From contig NZ_JARXVE010000007.1 in NCBI RefSeq assembly GCF_029893345.1, positions 272,716 to 336,715 on the forward strand: DNA of 64,000 nucleotides, read 5' to 3'. This document shows positions 8,352 through 16,141 of this stretch, in pieces. The notes beneath the pieces were generated by a model. The model was not told the origin of the DNA. It searched no databases and saw only the letters and a list, made by a program, of their open reading frames with translations. How positions within the stretch are numbered: the first letter of the stretch is position 1; each line of letters begins with the position of its first letter. The position numbers were made by a program, and so were the translations under genes. The DNA comes from Mycolicibacterium frederiksbergense. GTDB taxonomy: Bacteria; Actinomycetota; Actinomycetes; Mycobacteriales; Mycobacteriaceae.

Positions 8352-9902
8352 ATGCCGAACGGCAAACCGAACATCCTTGTCATCTGGGGCGACGACATCG
8401 GGATCAGCAACCTGAGTTGCTACAGCGACGGGTTGATGGGCTACCGCACCCCCAACATCGACCGCATCGCCAATGAGGGGATGCGGTTCACCGATTCCTA
8501 TGGCGAGCAAAGCTGCACCGCGGGCCGGGCGGCGTTCATCAGTGGACAAAGCGTGTACCGCACCGGAATGAGCAAGGTCGGGGTACCCGGCGTCGATGTC
8601 GGTTGGGCGGCCGAGGATCCGACCATCGCCGAACTGCTCAAGCCGCTCGGCTACGCCACCGGACAGTTCGGTAAGAACCATTTCGGCGACCTGAACAAGT
8701 ACCTGCCGACGGTGCACGGATTCGATGAGTTCTTCGGCAACCTGTATCACCTGAACGCCGAAGAGGAACCGGAAAACTTCGACTATCCGCACGAGGACCA
8801 GTACCCGCGGCTCTACCAGTTGGCCAAGCCGCGCGGCGTGTTGAAGTGCAAAGCCCTCGACACCGTGTCCACCGAACCCGACGACCCGAAGTTCGGCCCG
8901 GTCGGCAAGCAGACCATCGAGGACACCGGTCCGCTGAACACCAAACGCATGGAGACCATCGACGAGGACATCGCCGACGCGACGGTCGACTACATCAAGC
9001 GTCAGCATGAGGCGGGCAATCCGTTCTTCGTGTGGTGCAACTTCACCCACATGCACCTGTACACGCACACCAAGCCGGAGAGCCGTGGACAGGCCGGCCT
9101 GTGGCAGTCGCCCTACCACGACACCATGATCGACCATGACCGCAACGTCGGCACGGTGCTCAATGTGCTCGACGAACTGGGCATCGCCGAGGACACCATC
9201 GTCATCTACTCCACCGACAATGGACCACACCGCAATACCTGGCCCGACGGCGGCACCACACCGTTCCGCAGCGAGAAGGACACCAACTGGGAGGGCGCCT
9301 TCCGGGTTCCGGAGCTGATCCGCTGGCCCGGAAAGATCAAGGCCGGCTCGGTGTCCAACGAGATCATCCAGCACCACGACTGGTTGCCGACTCTCCTTGC
9401 CGCGGCAGGCGACCCGGACATCAGCGAGAAGTTGGCGAAGGGCCACAAGGCAGGCGCCGACGGGGACACCGAGTACAAGGTCCACATCGACGGGTACAAC
9501 CTCCTGCCGTACCTCACCGGCGAGGTGGACGCCAGCCCGCGGCGCGGGTTCTTCTACTTCTCCGACGACGCCGACCTGGTCGCGATGCGCTTCGAGAACT
9601 GGAAGATCGTCTTCCAGGAGCAGCGTTGCCAAGGCACGCTGCGGATCTGGGCCGAACCCTTCACCCCGCTGCGAGTACCCAAGATCTTCAACCTGCGCAC
9701 CGACCCGTACGAATACGCCGACATCACCTCCAACACGTACTACGAGTGGCTGCTGCGGCACGACTTCTTCATCTTCTACGCCACCGCCATGGCCACGAAG
9801 TTCCTCGAGACATTCAGGGAGTTCCCGCCCCGGCACCCACCGGCCAGCTTCAGCGTCGACCAGGTGGTGGAAAAGCTGCACGAGTACCTGGCCAAGGATT
9901 GA
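8352..9902 (+). CDS. Arylsulfatase, first tandem copy
   Basis: 516-residue type I sulfatase that hydrolyses sulfate esters using a formylglycine made from Cys55 in the CTAGR motif (CxAxR type, residues 55-59). Metal ligands are visible as WGDD (Asp14, Asp15) and STDNGPH (Asp289, Asn290); Lys309 in FRSEK is a likely substrate contact. There is no signal peptide, so it is probably cytoplasmic. The ATG has a GAGGGGG ribosome-binding site eight bases upstream. It is followed after 13 bases by a close paralogue and by genes for a HAD hydrolase and the formylglycine-generating enzyme, so maturation is encoded in the same unit. The natural substrate is unknown. Confidence 0.93.
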   Translation: MPNGKPNILVIWGDDIGISNLSCYSDGLMGYRTPNIDRIANEGMRFTDSYGEQSCTAGRAAFISGQSVYRTGMSKVGVPGVDVGWAAEDPTIAELLKPLGYATGQFGKNHFGDLNKYLPTVHGFDEFFGNLYHLNAEEEPENFDYPHEDQYPRLYQLAKPRGVLKCKALDTVSTEPDDPKFGPVGKQTIEDTGPLNTKRMETIDEDIADATVDYIKRQHEAGNPFFVWCNFTHMHLYTHTKPESRGQAGLWQSPYHDTMIDHDRNVGTVLNVLDELGIAEDTIVIYSTDNGPHRNTWPDGGTTPFRSEKDTNWEGAFRVPELIRWPGKIKAGSVSNEIIQHHDWLPTLLAAAGDPDISEKLAKGHKAGADGDTEYKVHIDGYNLLPYLTGEVDASPRRGFFYFSDDADLVAMRFENWKIVFQEQRCQGTLRIWAEPFTPLRVPKIFNLRTDPYEYADITSNTYYEWLLRHDFFIFYATAMATKFLETFREFPPRHPPASFSVDQVVEKLHEYLAKD

Positions 9903-9915
9903 GAGGGGTTGCACA

Positions 9916-11460
9916 ATGCCGAACGGGAAACCCAACATCCTGGTCATCTGGGGCGACGACATCGGGATCTCCAACCTCAGCTGCTACAGCCGGGGAATGA
10001 TGGGCTACTTCACGCCCAACATCGACCGGATCGCCGATGAGGGGATGTTGTTCACCGACTCCTACGGTGAACAGAGCTGCACCGCCGGGCGTTCATCGTT
10101 CATCACCGGTCAAAGCGTCTACCGCACCGGAATGAGCAAGGTCGGAATGCCCGGTGTGGATGTCGGCCTCCAGAAAGAGGATCCGACCATCGCCGAACTG
10201 CTCAAGCCACTGGGCTACGCCACCGGACAGTTCGGCAAGAACCACCTCGGCGACCTCAACAAGTACCTGCCCACTGCGCACGGCTTCGACGAGTTCTTCG
10301 GCAACCTCTATCACCTCAACGCCGAGGAGGAGCCCGAACACGAGGACTATCCCACCGCCGAGGAAGCCCCTCGGTTGCGCAAGGCGCTGTTGCCGCGCGG
10401 CGTCATCCACTCGTGGGCCACCGACGAAGACAGCGGCGAGGTGGACGAGCGGTACGGCCCCGTGGGCAAGCAGCGCATCGAGGACACCGGTCCGCTGACC
10501 AAGCTACGGATGGAGACCATCGACGACGAGACCACCGAGGCGTGCGCCGACTTCATCAAACGTCGGCACGCTGCGGACACCCCGTTCTTCGTCTGGATGA
10601 ACATGACGCACATGCACTTCCGGACGCACACCAAGCCGGAGAGCCGTGGCCAGGCCGGCCGCTGGCAGTCGCCGTATCACGACACGATGATCGATCACGA
10701 CCGCAACGTCGGCACCCTGCTCGACCTGGTCGATGAGCTCGGCATCGCCGAGGACACCATCGTCATCTATTCGACGGACAATGGGCCGCACGCCAACAGC
10801 TGGCCGGACGGTGCCACCACACCGTTCCGCAGCGAGAAGGCCACCAACTGGGAGGGGGCTTTCCGGATTCCGGAAATGATCCGCTGGCCCGGAAAGATCA
10901 AGCCGCGCAGCGTTTCCAACGAAATTGTGCAGCACCACGACTGGCTGCCCACCTTCCTGGCAGCCGCTGGTGATCCCGATATCGTCGACAAGCTCAAAGC
11001 CGGGCACACTATCGGGGACATGACCTATCACGTGCACATCGACGGCTACAACCTGCTGCCGTATCTGACCGGCGAGGTCGACAAGAGCCCCCGGCGCGGA
11101 ATGATCTACTTCTCCGACGACGGCGACGTCTTGGGCATCCGGGCGGAGAACTGGAAGATCGTATTCATGGAGCAGCGGTGCCAGGGCACGCTTCAGGTCT
11201 GGTTCGAACCGTTCACTCCGCTGCGCGCGCCTAAGCTGTTCAACCTGCGCACCGACCCGTTCGAACACGCCGACGTCACCTCGAACACGTACTGGGACTG
11301 GCTGATCGACCGGCTCTACCTGATGTTCTATGGGTCCGCCATCGTCAATCAGTTCCTTGAGACGTTCAAGGAGTTCCCACCCCGCCAGGAGCCGGCAACG
11401 TTCACCATCAACCACGCGGTCAAAGAACTCGACAAGTTCCTCGCCGGCCGCGGCGGGTGA
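9916..11460 (+). CDS. Arylsulfatase, second tandem copy
   Basis: 514 residues, collinear with the preceding gene and about three quarters identical by eye, with the same CTAGR modification motif, WGDD and STDNGPH metal ligands. Differences cluster around residues 143-180 and in the C-terminal third, the regions that usually shape the substrate pocket, so the copies may have diverged in specificity. The ATG at 9916 has GAGAGGGG upstream. The frame is open upstream inside the first copy, but the conserved MPNGKPNILV start fixes the N-terminus. Its stop overlaps the GTG of the HAD gene (GTGA). No export signal is visible. Confidence 0.93.
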   Translation: MPNGKPNILVIWGDDIGISNLSCYSRGMMGYFTPNIDRIADEGMLFTDSYGEQSCTAGRSSFITGQSVYRTGMSKVGMPGVDVGLQKEDPTIAELLKPLGYATGQFGKNHLGDLNKYLPTAHGFDEFFGNLYHLNAEEEPEHEDYPTAEEAPRLRKALLPRGVIHSWATDEDSGEVDERYGPVGKQRIEDTGPLTKLRMETIDDETTEACADFIKRRHAADTPFFVWMNMTHMHFRTHTKPESRGQAGRWQSPYHDTMIDHDRNVGTLLDLVDELGIAEDTIVIYSTDNGPHANSWPDGATTPFRSEKATNWEGAFRIPEMIRWPGKIKPRSVSNEIVQHHDWLPTFLAAAGDPDIVDKLKAGHTIGDMTYHVHIDGYNLLPYLTGEVDKSPRRGMIYFSDDGDVLGIRAENWKIVFMEQRCQGTLQVWFEPFTPLRAPKLFNLRTDPFEHADVTSNTYWDWLIDRLYLMFYGSAIVNQFLETFKEFPPRQEPATFTINHAVKELDKFLAGRGG

Positions 11461-12383
11461 GTGTGGCCGAGTACATCCCCGGGTCGCTCCGCTCCTGCCC
11501 GCCGGACCTCGCATCCTGGGTCGACGGCCCGACAAAGTCGGCGATCATCGACTTCGTGGGGCACGTCAGCACTGAAATCGCGCCTGAGGAACGCGTCGCG
11601 GTGTTCGACAATGACGGCACGCTCTGGTGTGAAAGGCCGGCCTACGTCCAACTGGACTTCCTGGTGCGCCGGCTGGCCGAGCAGGTCGGCACCGACCCCA
11701 CGCTGGCCGCGAAGCAGCCCTACATCGCCGCGGCCGCCGGCGATCTCGGCTGGTTCGGCGATGCCGTCACCAAGCATTACAACGGCGACGATTCGGCGCT
11801 CACAGTCCTTGCCGGAGCCATACTTTCGGCATACCAGGGGTTGACGGTCGAGGAGCATGCCGAGCGGGTCCGGGCATTTTTCGCCGAGGCACAGCATCCG
11901 TCGCTGGATCGCCCGTACCTGGCATGTGGGTATGCGCCGATGGTCGAACTGCTTCGCTTCCTGGAAGACAACGGTTTCACCAACTACATCGCCTCCGGCG
12001 GCGGCCGGGATTTCATGCGTCCGGTGACCACCCAGATGTACGGGATTCCGCCGGAGCGGGTCATCGGCAGTTCGGTGGGCCTGGACTTCAAGGACGGTGA
12101 CCTGCTGACCACCGCGAATCCCGAGTTCCTCGACGACGGCCCGGTCAAGCCGGTGCGGATCTGGGACCGGGTGGGGCGCAGGCCGATCCTGGCGGCGGGT
12201 AATTCCAACGGCGACATCGAGATGCTGCAGTACACCCAGGGACTGCGGCTGCTGGTGCGCCACGACGACGCCGAACGCGAATTCGCGTACTCCGCGGGAG
12301 CGGAGAAGGCGCTGCAGCAGGCCGATGAGCACGGCTGGACGGTGGCCAGCATGCGCGACGACTGGGTGCGGATCTTTGACTGA
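11457..12383 (+). CDS. HAD-superfamily hydrolase of the sulfatase module
   Basis: 308 residues with HAD motif I VFDNDGTLW (Asp51 nucleophile, Asp53), motif II in the IASGGGRDF region and motif IV AAGNSNGDIEML, consistent with a phosphatase-type HAD enzyme that uses an aspartyl-phosphate intermediate. No close substrate clue is present. The gene overlaps the second arylsulfatase by four bases and the formylglycine-generating enzyme gene by eight, so it is firmly part of the module. It could remove phosphate from a compound that also carries a sulfate ester, but that is inference. Confidence 0.85.
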   Translation: MSVAEYIPGSLRSCPPDLASWVDGPTKSAIIDFVGHVSTEIAPEERVAVFDNDGTLWCERPAYVQLDFLVRRLAEQVGTDPTLAAKQPYIAAAAGDLGWFGDAVTKHYNGDDSALTVLAGAILSAYQGLTVEEHAERVRAFFAEAQHPSLDRPYLACGYAPMVELLRFLEDNGFTNYIASGGGRDFMRPVTTQMYGIPPERVIGSSVGLDFKDGDLLTTANPEFLDDGPVKPVRIWDRVGRRPILAAGNSNGDIEMLQYTQGLRLLVRHDDAEREFAYSAGAEKALQQADEHGWTVASMRDDWVRIFD

Positions 12384-13257
12384 TCTGGTCTGGATCCCGG
12401 CGCAGACGGCGATCCTGGGCTCCGACGCGCACTACCCAGAAGAGGCCCCGGCTCGCGAGGTCACCGTGGACGGCTTCTGGATTCAGCCGCACCAGGTGAC
12501 CAACGCCGACTATGCCCGCTTTGTGGCGGCCACCGGCTATGTGACCGTCGCCGAGCGGGCAGTGGACCCGGCCGATTATCCCGGCGCACCACCGGAAAAC
12601 CTGGTTCCCGGCTCGATGGTGTTCACCCGCACCACTGGGCCGGTCGACCTGCGCCACCTCAGCCAGTGGTGGACCTGGACGCCCGGCGCATGCTGGAACC
12701 ACCCCCGCGGGCCAAGGTCGTCATACAAAGGCCGCGAAGACCATCCGGTGGTGCACATCGGGTTCGAGGATGCGCAGGCCTACGCCGAGTGGGCCGGGCT
12801 CGCACTGCCCACCGAGGCCGAATGGGAGACCGCGGCACGAGGCGGTCTGCGTGGCGCGGCCTACACCTGGGGCGACGAGCCGGAGCGGCCTGGTCAGCGC
12901 CTGGCGAATTATTGGCACGGCGAGTTTCCCTACCTACCCGAAACCGGCTATGGCACAACCAAACCGGTAGGAAGCTTCGAACCCAACGGCTATGGCCTGT
13001 TTGATATGGCAGGCAATGTCTGGGAGTGGACCACCGACTGGTACGGCGCCGACCGATCCAGCCAACCATGTTGCGCCGCAGACAGTTACGACCCGAACCA
13101 GCCGCAGTTCCAGATCGGACGCAAGGTGATCAAGGGTGGGTCATTCCTGTGCGCGGACAGCTACTGCATGCGCTACCGGCCCGCGGCCCGTCGTCCGCAG
13201 ATGATCGATACGGGCATGAGCCACATCGGGTTTCGATGCGTGCGCCGCACGCAGTGA
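12376..13257 (+). CDS. Formylglycine-generating enzyme (sulfatase maturation)
   Basis: 293 residues of the FGE-sulfatase fold. The copper-binding catalytic cysteine pair is present as Cys259 and Cys264 in GGSFLCADSYCMRYRP, matching the Cys272/Cys277 pair of M. tuberculosis FGE (Rv0712); other conserved parts are LPTEAEWETAARGG, NVWEWTTDWY and the end HIGFRC. The enzyme oxidises the sulfatase CxAxR cysteine to formylglycine with oxygen, and both upstream sulfatases carry that motif. I chose the TTG at 12376, which gives the family N-terminus (TDLVWIPA) and an eight-base overlap with the HAD gene; the frame is open further upstream without support. Confidence 0.92.
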   Translation: MTDLVWIPAQTAILGSDAHYPEEAPAREVTVDGFWIQPHQVTNADYARFVAATGYVTVAERAVDPADYPGAPPENLVPGSMVFTRTTGPVDLRHLSQWWTWTPGACWNHPRGPRSSYKGREDHPVVHIGFEDAQAYAEWAGLALPTEAEWETAARGGLRGAAYTWGDEPERPGQRLANYWHGEFPYLPETGYGTTKPVGSFEPNGYGLFDMAGNVWEWTTDWYGADRSSQPCCAADSYDPNQPQFQIGRKVIKGGSFLCADSYCMRYRPAARRPQMIDTGMSHIGFRCVRRTQ

Positions 13258-13271
13258 GCGAAATGACGAGA

Positions 13272-13294
13272 AGGCCTCCCGGTGCGGGAGGCCT
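13272..13294. terminator. Strong hairpin after the sulfatase module
   Basis: A 10-base perfect stem (AGGCCTCCCG and CGGGAGGCCT) with a three-base loop, followed on the plus strand by a pyrimidine-rich tract CCTCTTCACCCTT. It lies between two convergent genes and can serve both. Confidence 0.85.
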
Positions 13295-13319
13295 CCTCTT
13301 CACCCTTCTCGCCTAGCTC

Positions 13320-15146
13320 CTACGGAGCGGTTCGCTTGCCGGGCTTGCCGGGCGTGCCGTGCGAACCGGCGTTACCGGCGCTCCCGGACTGACCGGCGGT
13401 TCCGGCGTTGCCGTTCGCACCGCTCGTTCCGGCCTGACCGGCGCTGCCCGCCGTCCCGTTGGCCCCGGCCGCACCCGTCGACCCGGAACTGCCGGTACCG
13501 CCGGCAGTTCCGCCGGTGCCGGTCTTGCCCTTCGAACCGAACAATCCTCCGGAGCCCGCCGTGCCCGCGGCACCGCCCTGGCCGGCTGTACCACCGGAAC
13601 CACCGGTACCACCGGAACCGGCAGCGCCCGCGGCACCACCTGAGCCACCGGAACCACCGGAGCCACCGGAACCGGCAGCGCCCGCGGCACCACCTGAGCC
13701 GCCGGTACCACCGGCACCACCCGTGCCGCCCTGGCCGCCCTGGCCGGCAGTACCCGGAATCAGACCGCCGGCGGTCGAGCCGCCATCGCCGCCATTGCCG
13801 CCATTGCCGCCGTTGGCGCCGGCACCGCCGTTACCACCGTTGCCGGCCGCACCGCCCTGACCACCGGTGCCACCAGTGCCACCGTTTCCACCGTTGCCGG
13901 CCGCACCGCCGGTGCCACCGGTACCGCCGGTGCCACCCAAGCCGCCCCATCCGCCGTTGCCGGCCGCACCGCCGGACCCGAGGAACCCGAACAGCCCGGC
14001 GCTTCCGCCGTTGCCGCCCTTGCCGCCGTTGCCGCCGGCGGTACCAGCGCCACCGGTGCCACCCTGGGCGCCGTTGCCACCGTCGGCACCGGCCTGCCCG
14101 TTGGCGCCTGCGCCGCCGGCCCCGCCGTCGGTACCGTTCGCACCGTTCTGCCCGGCTGCGCCCTGTGCGCCATTGCCGCCGTTACCGCCATTACCGCCAT
14201 TGGCGCCGAAGGCACCGGTACCGCCGGTTCCGCCGTTACCGCCGCTGGCGCCGGCCACATCGCCGTCCCCGCCGTTGCCGCCGTTACCTCCGGTCTTGCC
14301 GGCCCCGATGTTGCCGTTGCCATTCCCACCGTCACCGCCCGGGGCACCGGCACCGCCGTCACCACCGTGGCCCGCCACCGGTTGGCCTACGCCACCGGTG
14401 CCCTTCGTACCCGGGGTACCCGGGGTACCCGTCGGGTTGACGCCGTCGGCGCCGTCGGCGCCGTTCTGGCCGTCCTCACCGTTGGCACCGTTGTCACCGT
14501 CGGCACCGTTGGCGCCGTGGGCCCCGTTGGCGCCCGTCGCACCGTTCGAACCGTTCGCACCGTCGAAGCCCAATCCACCATTGCCACCGGCTCCGCCCCA
14601 GCCGAACAGCGAGAACATCCCGGCGTTGCCGCCGTTTCCGCCGTCGCCGCCCGTGACACCGTCACCGCCCCGGCCGCCGTTGCCCCCGAACATACCTGCG
14701 TTGCCACCGTTGCCACCGTTGGCACCGTCGCCGCCGTTACCCCACAGCAGGCCACCATTGCCGCCATTGCAGGCCGATCCGGTGCAGTTGGCCGCCGCGT
14801 CCAGACCGTTGCCGATCAGCCAGCCGCCATCGCCCACCGCAGGCCCAAAGTTGGCCGCCGCCAGCGTATTCGCCGACGTGTCCGCGGCGGAGTTTCGGTG
14901 CTGCTCGAACCACCATTGATCGTTCGTCGCCGAGACATCCACACCGGGTGCCAAGGGCACCAGGACCGAGTCGAAACTGACCAGGTCCACCTGGGCATGT
15001 ACCTTCGCCACAGTCGGGGCCGCCATCGGCGTGCCCGGACTCGAGAACAGCAAGATGCCCGCCCCTGCCATTGCCACACCGGCCGCGCCGGTTGCAGCAA
15101 TCGGCCGCGCGGCACCGCGCGACCGAGCTTTTCTATGTTTGCCCAC
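13320..15146 (-). CDS. Exported glycine-rich PGRS/collagen-like repeat protein
   Basis: About 608 residues. The N-terminus is basic (VGKHRKARSRG) followed by a hydrophobic segment (about 18-42), consistent with a signal peptide or anchor. Residues about 50-125 are non-repetitive and hold QWWFEQHRN and the cysteines of NCTGSACNGGNGG. The rest is Gly-rich: classical PGRS blocks (GGNGGLLWGNGG, GLFGFLGSGG) broken by a collagen-like Gly-X-Y stretch at about 196-250 and a second one ending GTPGKPGKRTAP. There is no PE domain, so this is a PGRS-like rather than a PE_PGRS protein. The GTG at 15146, with GAGGGGAG upstream, is preferred over an ATG at 15173. Function unknown; surface or wall location inferred. 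Confidence 0.75.
   Translation of the reverse strand: MGKHRKARSRGAARPIAATGAAGVAMAGAGILLFSSPGTPMAAPTVAKVHAQVDLVSFDSVLVPLAPGVDVSATNDQWWFEQHRNSAADTSANTLAAANFGPAVGDGGWLIGNGLDAAANCTGSACNGGNGGLLWGNGGDGANGGNGGNAGMFGGNGGRGGDGVTGGDGGNGGNAGMFSLFGWGGAGGNGGLGFDGANGSNGATGANGAHGANGADGDNGANGEDGQNGADGADGVNPTGTPGTPGTKGTGGVGQPVAGHGGDGGAGAPGGDGGNGNGNIGAGKTGGNGGNGGDGDVAGASGGNGGTGGTGAFGANGGNGGNGGNGAQGAAGQNGANGTDGGAGGAGANGQAGADGGNGAQGGTGGAGTAGGNGGKGGNGGSAGLFGFLGSGGAAGNGGWGGLGGTGGTGGTGGAAGNGGNGGTGGTGGQGGAAGNGGNGGAGANGGNGGNGGDGGSTAGGLIPGTAGQGGQGGTGGAGGTGGSGGAAGAAGSGGSGGSGGSGGAAGAAGSGGTGGSGGTAGQGGAAGTAGSGGLFGSKGKTGTGGTAGGTGSSGSTGAAGANGTAGSAGQAGTSGANGNAGTAGQSGSAGNAGSHGTPGKPGKRTAP
13323..14790. repeat. Degenerate coding repeats of the PGRS-like gene
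   Basis: Degenerate Gly-codon repeats (on the plus strand CCGCCGTTGCC, CCACCGGTACC and similar) fill this span. Two near-identical blocks around 13600-13700 repeat the unit CCACCGGAACCACC, and CCCGGGGTACC is tandem near 14410. Such sequence favours slippage and recombination, so length may vary between strains. Confidence 0.85.
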
Positions 15147-15441
15147 GGTGTGAAGTCTCCCCTCGCCGAACATTTCTGCACGCCGGATGCCTTCCAGCGC
15201 AGCGGTTTTCAAAAAACGCCGGCGTGAGGGCCAGCGCGATCGAAACGTACCGGACCCGAGAGTGAAATCTGTATCAATTTGCCGCCTCGAACTGGGCGAT
15301 ACTTAACGAAGTCAATTATTAGATGTAGCTAAGCACCTCTGCGAACTGCATTGATTGCTTCACACTTGCTGAGGAACAGCTAAATATTCACTGTGAACCC
15401 GACGAAGGGTGTTCGTGCCCGGACCCCGAGCGCTAGACCCT
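15147..15441. other. AT-rich intergenic stretch upstream of the PGRS-like gene
   Basis: Nearly 300 bases without a convincing gene. It is clearly more AT-rich than its surroundings around 15260-15390 and should hold the promoter of the PGRS-like gene. A TTGACT-like hexamer on the minus strand near 15315 is a possible -35 element, but no well-spaced -10 could be assigned. Confidence 0.5.
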
Positions 15442-16011
15442 CTAATATGGCCGGACCTGGCCGAACGCCGGAGCGACGAAGCGCCTCAGCATCTCCTGCT
15501 CGGCGGCTTCGTCGGCACCCGGCCAAACCAGCAAAGACAGCACGAGACGCACGATCCACGCCGCAGCCATCGGATCGTCCTCGCCGAACCCGCTGAGTTC
15601 GGTGGCGAACGCCGCCGGCACCGGCGATTGCGCCAACTCGGCCAACCCACCTCCGATGCGCAGTGAGCCGAGTAGCAGATCGAACATCGGATCGACTCGA
15701 ATGCGTTGCAGCGCAACGGTAACCGCGGTCAGGATCCGTTCCGGCCCGGCCAGCCCCGGCACCGCCCGGCGCACCTCGTCGACGACCCGGGTGGCCGACC
15801 GGGCCAGCACCGCATCGCGGATCTCGGCCTTCCCGCCGGCGTGCCGGTACACCGTCGCGCGCGAGCAGTGCACCCGCGCGGCCAGGGCGTCGATATCCAA
15901 CGCATCCAGCCCGTCCCGGGCGATCATGTCGGCGGCCGCAGCGTAGATCCGCTCGGCCGCATGCGCGCGCCGGTCGCCGCCGACCAACCAATCATCGCGC
16001 TGCCGAGACAC
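15442..16011 (-). CDS. TetR-family transcriptional regulator
   Basis: 189 residues. The N-terminal helix-turn-helix spans about 17-64 with AAERIYAAAADMIARDGLDALDIDALAARVHCSRATVYRHAGGK, the TetR pattern including the recognition helix ending YRH. The C-terminal ligand domain is not similar to a regulator I can name. It is divergent from a cytochrome P450 gene with 130 bases between, an arrangement in which TetR proteins commonly control the neighbour and themselves. An inverted repeat in that gap is a candidate operator. Confidence 0.9.
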   Translation of the reverse strand: MSRQRDDWLVGGDRRAHAAERIYAAAADMIARDGLDALDIDALAARVHCSRATVYRHAGGKAEIRDAVLARSATRVVDEVRRAVPGLAGPERILTAVTVALQRIRVDPMFDLLLGSLRIGGGLAELAQSPVPAAFATELSGFGEDDPMAAAWIVRLVLSLLVWPGADEAAEQEMLRRFVAPAFGQVRPY

Positions 16012-16025
16012 GCGTCGAACGATAT

Positions 16026-16090
16026 CGCAGCGTGAGACGGAATCCGATGGTCATCTCAACCGCTGCGCTGGTAGAGAGCCCGCGCTGAGA
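16026..16090. promoter_or_regulatory. Candidate operator between tetR and P450 genes
   Basis: CGCAGCGTGAGA at 16026-16037 is mirrored by TCTCAACCGCTGCG at 16054-16067, an imperfect inverted repeat (two extra bases in the second arm). A further GCTGAGA at 16084-16090 repeats the inner part. The position in the divergent gap is right for a TetR operator; binding is inferred. Confidence 0.45.
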
Positions 16091-16141
16091 CAACCGTCCG
16101 CACCGGCCCCGCACCCGCCGTATCAACTTGCGTCGACCCCG

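Noticed and set aside
8283..9974. 563-codon open frame on the minus strand opposite the first arylsulfatase
   Set aside because: Val/Arg/Asp-rich low-quality translation without a domain; a similar frame lies opposite the second copy because the coding sequences are alike. A GC-skewed third position keeps the antisense frame open.
13370..14790. CRISPR-like periodic repeats
   Set aside because: Units are short, degenerate and contiguous with no unique spacers, and they translate as Gly-rich protein; no cas genes are nearby.
13867..14919. 350-codon proline-rich plus-strand frame across the PGRS-like gene
   Set aside because: It is the complement of Gly codons (PPxPP repeats) and lacks a signal, unique domain or ribosome-binding site. 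The minus-strand reading has a signal-like N-terminus and PGRS blocks.
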